From Pseudoalteromonas sp. EB27 (GTDB lineage Bacteria > Pseudomonadota > Gammaproteobacteria > Enterobacterales > Alteromonadaceae), in assembly GCF_001974875.1 (NCBI RefSeq), contig NZ_MTQD01000018.1, positions 30,746-94,745 of the forward strand: a DNA stretch of 64,000 nucleotides, in the 5' to 3' direction. Positions 28,103 through 37,168 of this stretch are shown one piece after another. A model generated the notes under the pieces. The model saw only the letters and a program-made list of their open reading frames with translations, did no database searches and was not told where the DNA came from. Position 1 is the first letter of the stretch, and each line of letters starts with the position of its first letter. Position numbers and translations under genes: made by a program.

Positions 28103-28987
28103 ATGTCAGTTATTCGCAGTGTATTTAGTATTATTTTTTACACAATAAACACACTTTTTTGGTTTGTGCCTATTTTTGTTTGTGGGCTTATAAAGCTTAT
28201 CCCTATTAAGCCTTTACAAAAGCTTATGAGCTGGGCAGCTAAGCAATTTGCAACTATTTGGGTTACCTTTAATAGCTTAAATCAAAAGTTATTTACGCCA
28301 ACTAAACTTAATGTAACTGGCCTCGAAGACCTTAAACTAAAGGATTGGTACCTAGTAATAGCAAATCACCAAAGCTGGGTCGATATTTTAGTATTACAAC
28401 GTGTGTTTAATCGAAAAATTCCATTTTTAAACTTCTTTTTGAAAAAAGAGCTTATTTACGTGCCTATTTTAGGTTTGTGTTGGTGGGCGCTTGATTTTCC
28501 GTTTATGACTCGCACGAGCAAAAGCCAATTAAAAAAGAATCCAAAGTTGCGTGGCAAAGATTTAGAAACCACGCGTAAAGCGTGTGAAAAATTTAAAGAA
28601 ATGCCAGTAACCGTAGTTAACTTTGTAGAAGGCACTCGTTTTACTACGCAAAAGCATGAACGTCAAAATAGCCCGTTCCCACATTTATTAAAACCAAAAG
28701 CGGGTGGTATTGCTTTTGTAATGCAAGCAATGGGCGAGCAAATTACTAAAGTGGTTAACGTAACAATTCACTACCCTGATGGCATTCCTACTTTTATGGA
28801 TTTTGCTGGTGGTAAGGTAAAAAATATCAACGTACACGTGGAAGTAAGGCCGGTAAGCGAAGAACTTATTGGTGACTACACAGGTGATTCTGAATTTAGA
28901 GTTCGCTTTCAAAGCGAGTTAAACCGCTTATGGGAAAACAAAGAGCAAACACTGCAATCGCTCGAAAAAACCATAAGTAAAAGGTAA
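28103..28987 (+). CDS. PlsC-like 1-acylglycerol-3-phosphate acyltransferase (YihG type), copy 1
   Basis: A 294-aa inner-membrane acyltransferase. The motifs NHQSWVD (NHx4D catalytic motif) and EGTRFT (substrate-binding block) identify the PlsC family; two hydrophobic segments precede them. It resembles E. coli YihG/YihG-like acyltransferases. The ATG at 28103 is chosen over two in-frame ATGs upstream because AAAGGA is spaced about 9 nt from it. A second, clearly related gene follows 18 bp later and then an MscS channel, forming one operon. Donor and acceptor are not predictable from sequence. Confidence 0.88.
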   Translation: MSVIRSVFSIIFYTINTLFWFVPIFVCGLIKLIPIKPLQKLMSWAAKQFATIWVTFNSLNQKLFTPTKLNVTGLEDLKLKDWYLVIANHQSWVDILVLQRVFNRKIPFLNFFLKKELIYVPILGLCWWALDFPFMTRTSKSQLKKNPKLRGKDLETTRKACEKFKEMPVTVVNFVEGTRFTTQKHERQNSPFPHLLKPKAGGIAFVMQAMGEQITKVVNVTIHYPDGIPTFMDFAGGKVKNINVHVEVRPVSEELIGDYTGDSEFRVRFQSELNRLWENKEQTLQSLEKTISKR

Positions 28988-29005
28988 AAATATGAGCTTA
29001 CAGTT

Positions 29006-29926
29006 ATGCTAAAAAAGTGGTTACCCAATTGGCTTAACGGCTTAATTGTAGGCTGCGTATTGTTTTCTAACATGATACTTTTTGGCTCGCTAGTATTTGT
29101 ACTGGGCCTTATTAAGTTATTACTGCCTTTGCCTGTGGTTAACTCTATATTACACAGCGCTTACCGAGGTTGGTGTAACGGCAACCGTTTAGGGCTTTGG
29201 TTAGGTTGCCCTAATATTGTGGTTGATATAAGTGGCGACTTAAACTCAAAAAGTTGGTATTTACTTATTTGTAACCACGCGAGTTGGTTAGATATAACCG
29301 TACTTAGCTCATTACATGCATTGCCTGCCCCTAAGTTCTTTTTAAAAGACGAGTTAAAATACATGCCTTTTATTGGGACTGGTGCGTGGGCTATGGGTAT
29401 GCCGTTTATGAAACGGGTAAGCAAAGCGCAACTAGCTAAAAACCCAAAGTTGAAAGGATTAGATGTAGAGCGCACCAAGCGTAGCTGTCGTAATTTTCGT
29501 CATCATCCTACTACCATCATTAATTTTGTTGAAGGTACACGCTATACGCCAGCCAAACATAATCTGCAACAAAGTCCTTTTAAGTATTTATTAAAGCCTA
29601 AAGCTGGCGGCATTGCTTTTGCGCTTGAAGTATTAGCGGATCAATTTGATGCCATGCTTAATACAAGTTTAGTGTATAGCGGTAAAACAGATCATGTTTG
29701 TCGTAACTTGTTAAAAGGTGAGCTAGATTCTATTTATGTTTCAATAAATGTAACGCCCATTAATGAAAGTATGCAGGGCAGCTATCAAAGCGATGACGTA
29801 TTTAAAGTTAATTTTCAACATTATGTGAATGAGCTATGGGTTGCTAAAGATCAGCAGCTTGCCGACATTTATGCTCAACAAGATTTACCTGAACCACAAA
29901 TCAGTAAGGAAATTGAAACACTATGA
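29006..29926 (+). CDS. PlsC-like acyltransferase, copy 2
   Basis: A 306-aa paralogue of the preceding gene. It keeps NHASWLD and EGTRYTP, and shares FMKRVSKAQLAKNPKLKGLD and LLKPKAGGIAFAL blocks with its neighbour, where copy 1 has TSKSQLKKNPKLRGKD and LLKPKAGGIAFVM. The pair therefore looks like a tandem duplication that has diverged. Two N-terminal membrane helices are predicted. The last bases overlap the start of mscS by ATGA, so the genes are translationally coupled. Confidence 0.88.
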   Translation: MLKKWLPNWLNGLIVGCVLFSNMILFGSLVFVLGLIKLLLPLPVVNSILHSAYRGWCNGNRLGLWLGCPNIVVDISGDLNSKSWYLLICNHASWLDITVLSSLHALPAPKFFLKDELKYMPFIGTGAWAMGMPFMKRVSKAQLAKNPKLKGLDVERTKRSCRNFRHHPTTIINFVEGTRYTPAKHNLQQSPFKYLLKPKAGGIAFALEVLADQFDAMLNTSLVYSGKTDHVCRNLLKGELDSIYVSINVTPINESMQGSYQSDDVFKVNFQHYVNELWVAKDQQLADIYAQQDLPEPQISKEIETL

Positions 29927-31179
29927 CCAACACCCACCTACAGGAATTAATTGCTCCTTGGTTTGAAAAAGTACCCGACGCGGATTTTCTTAGCTCAATC
30001 ACCGCAGTCTCGATAGGGATCTTTTCTTTATTAATTGTTTACTTATTTACTCGTAGGTTAATGTTACCTGGCATTCAAAAAATAGTGACGAGGCTTTCCC
30101 CTGAGCGAATTGGTGCGCTTTCGCCTATGCTTAATAAGCTAAATAAACGTATTGCAGGAATGCTTTGCTGCGTATTGTTTTTAGCTACATTTGATAGTGT
30201 ATACCCAGTTAACGAAATAGCAGCAGAAATACTAAAAACGATAGGACAAGCTTTACTCATTATTTATGCAGGGTTCATTTTTAGTAGTATTGTGAGCATT
30301 GCGGGTACTATTTATAACCAGTTAGAGTTTGCCCGCGAAGTACCCATTCAAGGCTTAATTCAGGTTGTTAAGCTAATAACCTTTATTGTGTGTGCAATTT
30401 TAATTGTGAGCATTTTTCTTGAGAAGTCACCTACTTATATTCTCTCTGGCTTTGGTGCTATTGCTGCCGTTACGTTATTAGTATTTAAAGACACTATTTT
30501 AGGCTTTGTAGCCAGTATTCAAATAGCAGCAAACCGTTTAGTAACCTATGGTGATTGGATTCAAGTAGAAAACTACGGCGCCGATGGCGAAGTAATTGAT
30601 TTGGGTTTAAACACTGTAAAGGTACGTAACTGGGATAACACCATAACAACTATTCCAACTTATATGTTGGTAGCGGGTTCATTTAAAAACTGGCGCGGCA
30701 TGCAAGAGTCGGGCGGTAGGCGTATTAAACGTTCACTTAACATAGATATGCACAGTATTTGTTTAGTGGGTGATGAGTTTAGAAAACAAATTGATGCGGC
30801 TATTCCGCTGCACGACTATATTCGAGTGACGACATTACCTGCTCAGGTTTCTAATTTAGGGCTATTCCGTCGCTATGCTGAAGGCTATTTAAAACAGCAC
30901 AGTAAAATTAATACGTCGCTTACGTTAATGGTACGAGAGCTACAACCACTTAATCATGGTTTGCCTATTGAGTTTTATTGCTTTAGTGAAGATAAACGCT
31001 GGATTTCGTACGAGCACTTACAAGCCGAAATAATGGATCATTTGCTTGCGGTATTACCTGTGTTTGGGCTTAGGGCGTATCAAAGTGTTAGTGGGCAGTT
31101 AAGCCCTCCTAACGAGCAACAAACAGATAAGCCAACATTTAGAGTGATGGCAAATAGTGTTGTAAAAGACCCACAGTAA
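29923..31179 (+). CDS. MscS family mechanosensitive channel
   Basis: A 418-aa membrane protein. Several N-terminal helices (about 25-45, 70-90, 100-120, 140-160) precede the pore-lining helix and beta-domain recognised from GFGAIAAVTLLVFKDTILGFVASIQI (the VFKDTILGFV core) and GDWIQVENYGADGEVIDLGL, followed by RNWDNTITTIPTYML, typical of MscS/YbdG-type channels. It is coupled to the acyltransferase genes. It would release solutes during hypo-osmotic shock. Its 3' end overlaps the convergent chrA gene by 41 bp. Confidence 0.9.
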   Translation: MTNTHLQELIAPWFEKVPDADFLSSITAVSIGIFSLLIVYLFTRRLMLPGIQKIVTRLSPERIGALSPMLNKLNKRIAGMLCCVLFLATFDSVYPVNEIAAEILKTIGQALLIIYAGFIFSSIVSIAGTIYNQLEFAREVPIQGLIQVVKLITFIVCAILIVSIFLEKSPTYILSGFGAIAAVTLLVFKDTILGFVASIQIAANRLVTYGDWIQVENYGADGEVIDLGLNTVKVRNWDNTITTIPTYMLVAGSFKNWRGMQESGGRRIKRSLNIDMHSICLVGDEFRKQIDAAIPLHDYIRVTTLPAQVSNLGLFRRYAEGYLKQHSKINTSLTLMVRELQPLNHGLPIEFYCFSEDKRWISYEHLQAEIMDHLLAVLPVFGLRAYQSVSGQLSPPNEQQTDKPTFRVMANSVVKDPQ

Positions 31180-32293
31180 TAAACAAAGCTAAGAGCCACC
31201 AAATAGGTGGCTTTTTAAATTGCAGCCATGCAAATACAATTATTACTAACGCAACTTGCCAAAGACTATGCACAGCTGATGTCCAGATTGGCGAATACAG
31301 TGCAGCCGCTAAAAAACCGACTACCGCAGCATTAAGCGCCGCTATTGAGCTTGCAAAGCGTGGCTTACTTGCCAAGTTAATCCAGCTCTTTTGAAACGCG
31401 AGTATAAGTAAAAAACCAGGCATAAATATAAGTAGTGTAGCTATAAGAGCACCCACTAAAGGTTGCTCTGTAGTAAGTTGTGCGCCTAAGTAAGTAGCAA
31501 TAGTAAACATAGGTCCTGGCACCGCTTGTGCACTCGCGTAAGCACTTAAAAACTGATCATCACTCAATGCTGGTACGCCTGCTTGAAGTACTGGTAGTAC
31601 TACGTGTCCGCCGCCAAACACCATTGCACCTGCTTGGTAAAAAGGGGCAAACAAAGCAAACTCATGGCCTAGTGGAATAAAGCTCACACCAAGTAAGAGC
31701 GCAAATAACCCCAGTGCAATCCAATTAATATTGCTTTTTGTACTGCTAACATTTTCTGTGGCTGTACCCAGTTTTAATAAAGGCCATATAGCACCTACTG
31801 TTGCAGCGGTTATTAAAATAGCGATTTGAGTGGCCATCATTGGAAATAATACCAAAGCAAGTGTACTCATTACGGCAAGTAACTTAAGCGCAGCACTTGT
31901 ACAAAAGCTTTTAGCCATACTAAGTGTGGCATCAGCAACTATAACAACGGCAAATAACTTTAAGCCTGTAATAATAGCAAAGTAAACAGCGTCAAACTGA
32001 TGAGCACTAACCGCAAGCAGCACCATTATTAAAAACGAAGGCAGAGTAAAACCTACAAAAGCAGCTATACCACCCAGTACTCCAGCACGCTCAACACCAA
32101 TAGCAAAACTAACTTGGCTAGAGCCCGGCCCAGGCAGTGCTTGGCTTAAACTAATAAGTTGTGCGTAACGCGTGTTAGTTAACCAATTTAACGAATCTAC
32201 AAAGTGGCGTTTAAAATAACCTAAATGCGCAGCAGGGCCTCCAAAGCTCATACACCCTAGTAAAAAAAACTGTCTAAAAATAGCAATTAACAT
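31139..32293 (-). CDS. chrA: ChrA chromate transporter family protein
   Basis: A long-chain CHR family transporter with two homologous halves, here 384 aa from the ATG at 32293. FGGPAAHLGYFKRHFVD and LSQALPGPGSSQVSFAIG in the first half are mirrored by FGGGHVVLPVLQAGVPAL and SAYASAQAVPGPMFTIATYLG in the second. The start is uncertain: longer in-frame ATGs occur at 32320 and 32365, but AAAGG lies about 11 nt upstream of 32293. ChrA exports chromate, or serves sulfate-like anions; no chrB regulator is beside it. Confidence 0.88.
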   Translation of the reverse strand: MLIAIFRQFFLLGCMSFGGPAAHLGYFKRHFVDSLNWLTNTRYAQLISLSQALPGPGSSQVSFAIGVERAGVLGGIAAFVGFTLPSFLIMVLLAVSAHQFDAVYFAIITGLKLFAVVIVADATLSMAKSFCTSAALKLLAVMSTLALVLFPMMATQIAILITAATVGAIWPLLKLGTATENVSSTKSNINWIALGLFALLLGVSFIPLGHEFALFAPFYQAGAMVFGGGHVVLPVLQAGVPALSDDQFLSAYASAQAVPGPMFTIATYLGAQLTTEQPLVGALIATLLIFMPGFLLILAFQKSWINLASKPRFASSIAALNAAVVGFLAAALYSPIWTSAVHSLWQVALVIIVFAWLQFKKPPIWWLLALFITVGLLQHYLPSL

Positions 32294-32483
32294 TGCGCCA
32301 ATATCCTTTGTAAAATTCATTAAATTGTCACAGCGTAGTATGACATTTTTATTAAAATGGCACATTAGTTTGAGGTCTGTTTAACAATCAAGCAAGATGC
32401 GTTGCTTTTAACACTCTCTTCATAGTTTGTTCATACATGTATTTGCATACTCTTGCTAAATTCTTAATGAATAAGGTATCACC

Positions 32484-33116
32484 ATGACTTTAACTAAATC
32501 ACTTTTAAGCGTAACCGTAGTAGCTGTATTACTTTCTGGTTGTGAAATGAATAACACAGGTAAAGGAGCCGCTATAGGCGCCGCAGCCGGAGGTGTATTA
32601 GGTAAGGCTACGGGTAATCATAAAGATAAACGTATTTTTATTGGTGCAGCTATTGGTGCACTAGCGGGCGCAGCTGTTGGCGACTACATGGATAAGCAAG
32701 AAGAAGCATTTCGTGATGAATTAGCGGGCTCTGGTGTAGAAGTAGTACGAGAGGGCGATAACTTACGCTTAGTAATGCCATCAAACATTACGTTTGCGAC
32801 TGCTCAATCTTATATTTCATCAGGCTTTAACGATACGTTAGATGCGATTGCTAAAGTAATGAACAAGTACGAAAAAACCTACCTTAGTGTAGAAGGTCAT
32901 ACCGACAGTACGGGTAAAGATAGCTTCAACATGAACCTATCGCGTGAACGCGCACAAAGTGTGAAAGACTACTTAGTGAACCAACAAATTATGGCTACAC
33001 GTATTAGCACCATGGGGTATGGCGAAACACGCCCAATTGCAACTAATGATAGTGCAAATGGCCGTGCTCAAAACCGCCGTGTAGAAATTCAGATAGTGCC
33101 AAATACCGAAGGTTAG
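32484..33116 (+). CDS. OmpA-like lipoprotein with glycine-zipper domain
   Basis: A 210-aa outer-membrane lipoprotein. The lipobox LLSGC sets Cys20 as the lipidated residue. A glycine-zipper region (GAAIGAAAGGVLGKA, IGAAIGALAGAAVGD) is followed by a C-terminal OmpA peptidoglycan-binding domain (VEGHTDSTGKDSFNMNLS, GYGETRPIATNDSANGR, AQNRRVEIQI). It resembles E. coli YiaD. The stop codon TAG is inside the terminal inverted repeat of the following element. Confidence 0.9.
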   Translation: MTLTKSLLSVTVVAVLLSGCEMNNTGKGAAIGAAAGGVLGKATGNHKDKRIFIGAAIGALAGAAVGDYMDKQEEAFRDELAGSGVEVVREGDNLRLVMPSNITFATAQSYISSGFNDTLDAIAKVMNKYEKTYLSVEGHTDSTGKDSFNMNLSRERAQSVKDYLVNQQIMATRISTMGYGETRPIATNDSANGRAQNRRVEIQIVPNTEG

Positions 33117-33428
33117 GGTCTGCTGATCTTTGCGGATTAAAATTTGTTCGAACTAGGGGCTATTTAATCACGGCGCGAGATTTGTAACCTAGTGGGCTAA
33201 GTAAAAGCGAGCAAAGCTTCCGCGTCTTGCTCACGCCCCTTACCTACATCCATGTAGGCAACAAAGAGTAAATAGCCCCTAGGAAGAACCCTTTGGGCAG
33301 CGCCTGTTTGGCATTAATGCTACGTTATCGCCTATTTATGGGGAGCAACCACACTACTTAGGCTCTGCCTTGCCTAAATACCAAACAGACTGCTGTAAAT
33401 TTAACCTAGAAAGGTCAACAGACCCTAA
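33113..33428. mobile_element. MITE-like 316-bp element, IS630-type TA flanks, stops of both neighbours in its ends
   Basis: The whole stretch between the two flanking genes is one structured repeat. Terminal inverted repeats of 19 bp (33113-33131 and 33410-33428, starting TTAGGGTCTG) match at 17 positions, the differences being transitions. GGGTC is preceded and followed by TA, as expected for IS630/mariner-type insertion. Internal inverted repeats are perfect over 14 bp (33153-33166 with 33269-33282, CTAGGGGCTATTTA) and 8 bp (CTGTTTGG 33304-33311 with CCAAACAG 33381-33388), and a near-palindrome lies at 33243-33258. No open frame or transposase is present, so it is non-autonomous. It supplies the TAG stops of both adjacent genes. 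Confidence 0.72.
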
Positions 33429-35203
33429 TCTTTATTAAACTGCAATTCACACAGTTTTTGATACAACGGGTTACTTGCTAACAACGCTTGGTGAGTACCC
33501 GTTGCTATGATTTCCCCATTCTCCATTACTACAATTACATCGGCATGTTTTACCGTTGCCAGCCTATGGGCAATTATTAACGTTGTTCTGTTTTGCATTA
33601 AATGCTCAAGTGCAGCTTGTACATGGTGTTCGCTTTGCGCATCCAGCGCGCTGGTGGCTTCATCAAGAAGAAGTATTTCAGGGTCTTTTAATATGGCGCG
33701 TGCAAGCACAATTCGCTGCTTTTGCCCACCGGATAACCTCACACCCTGCTCACCTAAAAAGCTGTTATAACCTTGCGGTAACTGTTTGATAAATTCATCG
33801 GCATGCGCATACTTTGCTGCGGCATATACTTGCTCATCGGTTACACTTGGGTTGCCGTAACGAATGTTATGCATTACATCGGAGCTAAATAAAATAGGGT
33901 TTTGCGCTACCATGCCCATTTTATTGCGCAGAGTATTAAGTGATAAATCTTTAATGTTTACATCTTTAAATTTAATGGCTCCGCTAGCAGGATCGTAAAA
34001 GCGCTGTAGTAATTCAAATAATGTTGTTTTACCTGCGCCAGAAGGGCCAACAATTGCCACGGTTTGGCCTTGATTTATATTTAGGCTTATTTTATTAAGC
34101 GCGCTTACGTCTGGGCGAGAAGGGTAGTTAAAGCTTATATTTTCAAGCGTAATCGCAGGGCTACTACTATCATGCAGTAAATGACTATCTTGTGGGTTTA
34201 GCGGGTTTTCTATCTCACTTTTAACAGCAAGTAACTCAAGTAATCTCGCCGCAGCGCCTGCTGCACGTTGTAGTTCGCCATATACTTCAGCAACGGTTGC
34301 CACCGACATTGCAACCATAATAGCGTAAAACACAAACGCACCTAGCTCCCCCCCGCTCATGGTGCCTGCAAGTACGTCATTACCACCTACCCATAACATA
34401 GCGCTAATGGCACTAAAGGTTAAAAAAATCACCACGGCTATTAAAAATGAACGTTGCTTAATACGTTTTTTAGCCACGTTAAAGGCTTTTTCGGTCTCAA
34501 GCGCAAAGGCATGTTGCTCTTGCTCTTCATGGCTATAGCTTTGTACTACCTTAATATTTTGAATGATCTCGCCGGCATAGGTGCTTATATCGGCTATTGC
34601 ATCTTGGCTAGAACTGGCAAGTTTGCGAACCTTTTTGCCAAATACCATCATCGGCACTAATACTAGCGGCACACAAGCAACAACCACTAAAGTAAGTTTT
34701 AAATTAGTAAACAACAGCATAGCAAGTCCACCAACCAGCATAAGTACACTGCGAAGCGCCATAGAAAATGATGAACCAATAATTGATTGCAGTAAGGTTG
34801 TATCGGTTGTTAAACGCGACATAAGCTCGCCACTGCGGTTTTCTTCAAAGTAGCTTGGGTGCAAAGTAACAATGCGATTAAACACGGCTTTGCGAATATC
34901 GTTACTGACTCGTTCGCCAATCCACGACATTAAATAAAAGCGGCTAAAGGTACCTATCGCTAATAAGCTGATTAAACCAATAAGTACTAATACGGCCTGC
35001 TGTAATTGGGCCTTTGATCCTGCAATAAAGCCATGATCAATAACAAATTTAACACCTTGCCCTAATGACAAGTTAACGCCTGCGGTAACTAATAACGCAG
35101 CTAGGGCGGCTACTACCATCCATTTGTACGGTTTAATAAACGCAAAAACAGGTAATAAACTGCTAAACGCAGCTTTTTCGGATGCAGAGGTGTTTTTTGA
35201 CAT
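33425..35203 (-). CDS. MsbA-like ABC transporter (fused permease and ATPase)
   Basis: A 592-aa half-transporter. The N-terminal membrane domain (helices roughly 25-320) contains RISNDIRKAVF-like coupling text (ERVSNDIRKAVFNRIV) and the C-terminal ATPase has Walker A GPSGAGKTT, signature LSGGQKQR, Walker B ILLLDEATSALD and the switch His in IIAHRLATVKHADVI. It forms homodimers in the inner membrane and exports lipids or drugs. Family members of this type are close to MsbA and BmrA; lpxK and kdsB, usual MsbA neighbours, are absent, so lipid A export is not claimed. Confidence 0.85.
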   Translation of the reverse strand: MSKNTSASEKAAFSSLLPVFAFIKPYKWMVVAALAALLVTAGVNLSLGQGVKFVIDHGFIAGSKAQLQQAVLVLIGLISLLAIGTFSRFYLMSWIGERVSNDIRKAVFNRIVTLHPSYFEENRSGELMSRLTTDTTLLQSIIGSSFSMALRSVLMLVGGLAMLLFTNLKLTLVVVACVPLVLVPMMVFGKKVRKLASSSQDAIADISTYAGEIIQNIKVVQSYSHEEQEQHAFALETEKAFNVAKKRIKQRSFLIAVVIFLTFSAISAMLWVGGNDVLAGTMSGGELGAFVFYAIMVAMSVATVAEVYGELQRAAGAAARLLELLAVKSEIENPLNPQDSHLLHDSSSPAITLENISFNYPSRPDVSALNKISLNINQGQTVAIVGPSGAGKTTLFELLQRFYDPASGAIKFKDVNIKDLSLNTLRNKMGMVAQNPILFSSDVMHNIRYGNPSVTDEQVYAAAKYAHADEFIKQLPQGYNSFLGEQGVRLSGGQKQRIVLARAILKDPEILLLDEATSALDAQSEHHVQAALEHLMQNRTTLIIAHRLATVKHADVIVVMENGEIIATGTHQALLASNPLYQKLCELQFNKD

Positions 35204-35294
35204 AGTGGATTCTTTTTAAAGGTTAAGGTATAGATATGGCACTAAGATAATAAAAATCAATACTCTTAAATATTAGCATCAATAAGGAAACGTT

Positions 35295-35693
35295 ATGACT
35301 ACTGCAACCGTAAGTGGAGAATTTAATGTAAATCTAGCGCCAATAGAAGGCTACGCAAGCGGCCAAAATGGTATTAACTTAGGGCGTATGTCGATAGATA
35401 AAACATTTAGTGGTGTGCTTAATGCTACCAGCCAGGGCGAAATGCTAAGCGCCATGACACCAACCCAAGGCAGTGCCGGTTATGTTGCCATAGAGCAAGT
35501 GATAGGTGAGCTTGACGGCAAAAAAGGCAGTTTTGTACTGCAGCATTTTGGCACGATGGATAAAGGGCAAGACAGCCTAATTTTAAATGTAATTCCCGAT
35601 TCAGGCACTCATGAGCTAGAAGGGTTAACGGGCAGTATGAAAATACGTATTGAGCAAGGGATTCACTACTACGATTTTGAATACACGTTATAA
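35295..35693 (+). CDS. DUF3224 domain protein
   Basis: A 132-residue cytosolic protein matching the DUF3224 style: MSIDKTFSGVLNATSQGEML, VGELDGKKGSFVLQHFGTMD-like segment (GELDGKKGSFVLQHFGTM) and SGTHELEGLTGSMKIRIEQG, ending YYDFEYTL. Related proteins have an allene-oxide-cyclase-like beta barrel. The function is unknown. AAGGAAA lies ahead of the ATG. It begins a plus-strand run of small genes with 17 bp to the next. Confidence 0.85.
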   Translation: MTTATVSGEFNVNLAPIEGYASGQNGINLGRMSIDKTFSGVLNATSQGEMLSAMTPTQGSAGYVAIEQVIGELDGKKGSFVLQHFGTMDKGQDSLILNVIPDSGTHELEGLTGSMKIRIEQGIHYYDFEYTL

Positions 35694-35710
35694 GATACTC
35701 AAGGACTAAA

Positions 35711-35893
35711 ATGCAAAAAGTAATCGAATTTAGAAAGACCCGTTTTTTGGGTGGCGTAGATATAGTCGCACTGAATGATCGCATACAGGAATTAAACCAA
35801 GATGGTTGGAAAGTAATAAACGCAGTGCCATTAACTGGCTTTTATGGGCAAGTGCACGGTTATACATTATTTATTGAAACTGACGAGCTTTAG
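35711..35893 (+). CDS. Small DUF4177-like protein
   Basis: A 60-residue protein (MQKVIEFRKTR, LNDRIQELNQDGWKVINAVPLTG) with the pattern of the DUF4177 family, a short beta-alpha-beta fold in which L-N-x-x-G-W-K-V is conserved. It is separated from the LysE-type gene by no bases (stop followed by ATG), so they are cotranscribed. Function unknown. Confidence 0.75.
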   Translation: MQKVIEFRKTRFLGGVDIVALNDRIQELNQDGWKVINAVPLTGFYGQVHGYTLFIETDEL

Positions 35894-36511
35894 ATGACAC
35901 TTTCAGTATGGTTAAGCCTAGCGGCTATCTGCATGATGGGTGCAATGTCACCAGGGCCAAGTTTAGCGGTGGTTTTAAAGCACTCACTTAATGGCAGTAT
36001 GAAAAACGGTATGCTTGCCGCGCTCAGTCATGGTATTGGCGTTGGCTTGTATGCCGGTGCATCGTTATTGGGGTTAGGCGCTTTAATGACGCAGTTTCCA
36101 ACTGTTTATCAAATACTAGTTTACTTAGGTGCGGCCTATTTGGCGTATTTAGGTATAAAAATATTGCTAGCAAAACCAAGTAATAACGAACTTGAAGTAC
36201 AAAAAAGTGAGGTAAGTGAAGCTAAAGCATTACAAGATGGTTTTGCCATTGCGTTTTTAAACCCCAAGCTCGCTATTTTCTTTTTAGCCTTGTTCTCACA
36301 GTTTATAGACCCTCAGGCACTTACTTTAAGTGTGGGCATAATTATGTGTTTAACGGTGTTTGTCATTGATACCGGCTGGTATTTGCTGGTGGCATTATTG
36401 ACCGAGGTTTCTAAAACCCGCTTTGGCTTTACTAAGCAAAACCCATGGCTTGATAAAATACTGGGTGTTGTGTTTATTGCTCTTGCTATAAAAGTTGTTA
36501 TTAGCTTGTAA
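35894..36511 (+). CDS. LysE/RhtB family amino-acid exporter
   Basis: A 205-aa inner-membrane translocator with six predicted helices. MGAMSPGPSLAVVLKHSL contains the family's P-G-P motif near the N-terminus, and AFLNPKLAIFFLALFSQF carries the conserved NPK in the fourth helix region. Members export amino acids such as threonine, homoserine or lysine. Start ATG is directly after the previous stop. Confidence 0.9.
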   Translation: MTLSVWLSLAAICMMGAMSPGPSLAVVLKHSLNGSMKNGMLAALSHGIGVGLYAGASLLGLGALMTQFPTVYQILVYLGAAYLAYLGIKILLAKPSNNELEVQKSEVSEAKALQDGFAIAFLNPKLAIFFLALFSQFIDPQALTLSVGIIMCLTVFVIDTGWYLLVALLTEVSKTRFGFTKQNPWLDKILGVVFIALAIKVVISL

Positions 36512-36577
36512 GATTGAGTAGAGATTATTGAAGCTTGCAGAGTGTATTTTTAGTTATATAGATAAAGGATTAAAACA

Positions 36578-37123
36578 ATGACAAAACATATTTTAAAAAG
36601 TGCATCTTTCGACCCGAAGGTTCAGCAATACTGGATGCTAATGGCCGCTTTTTTTAGTGTACTAGCGCTGGTGACTATTCCGTTGTTACCCATTGTCTTA
36701 GCGATTGTATGGCTAGTGGGCGGGCGAATACTCGCAGCTATGTCTGCTGACTTATTACCACAAAAATTGGTAGTTAAACGTGGCATATTATTTAAAGAAG
36801 AAAAATCTATTCCGCTTGAAAAAATAACCGATGTAGGTTTAAGCCAAGGCCCACTAATGCGACTGTTTGGGTTGTACCGTTTAAGTTTTGAAACAGCTGG
36901 GCAGTCAGGAAATGGCGCTTTAGTATCTTTACTTGGTGTAGTTAATGCGAGTGAGTTTAGAGAGGCGATACTTGAGCAAAAAGATGTATTGGCTAATCAA
37001 GGTAAAACGTCGCAGCAGGCAACAGAGCAAAGTGAGAAAGAGCTACTGAGAGCACTTACTTATAGTGTTAAAAATATTGAGCAGATGCTACTAGTTTTAC
37101 TTGATGAAAGGCAGCAAAAATAG
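36578..37123 (+). CDS. bPH2 (bacterial pleckstrin-like) domain membrane protein
   Basis: A 181-aa protein with two N-terminal membrane helices (about 18-52: MLMAAFFSVLALVTI, LPIVLAIVWLVGG) followed by a bPH2 domain (VKRGILFKEEKSIPLEKITDVGLSQGP, with RLFGLYRLSFETAGQSG). The C-terminal tail is helical and Gln/Glu-rich. YdbS/YdbT-type relatives are membrane stress or assembly proteins of unknown mechanism. It stands alone with a good AAAGGA ribosome-binding site. Confidence 0.82.
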   Translation: MTKHILKSASFDPKVQQYWMLMAAFFSVLALVTIPLLPIVLAIVWLVGGRILAAMSADLLPQKLVVKRGILFKEEKSIPLEKITDVGLSQGPLMRLFGLYRLSFETAGQSGNGALVSLLGVVNASEFREAILEQKDVLANQGKTSQQATEQSEKELLRALTYSVKNIEQMLLVLLDERQQK

Positions 37124-37168
37124 TTTAGCCTTAAATGTAACGAATGCTCTGCTAAGAAGGATGCTTTT

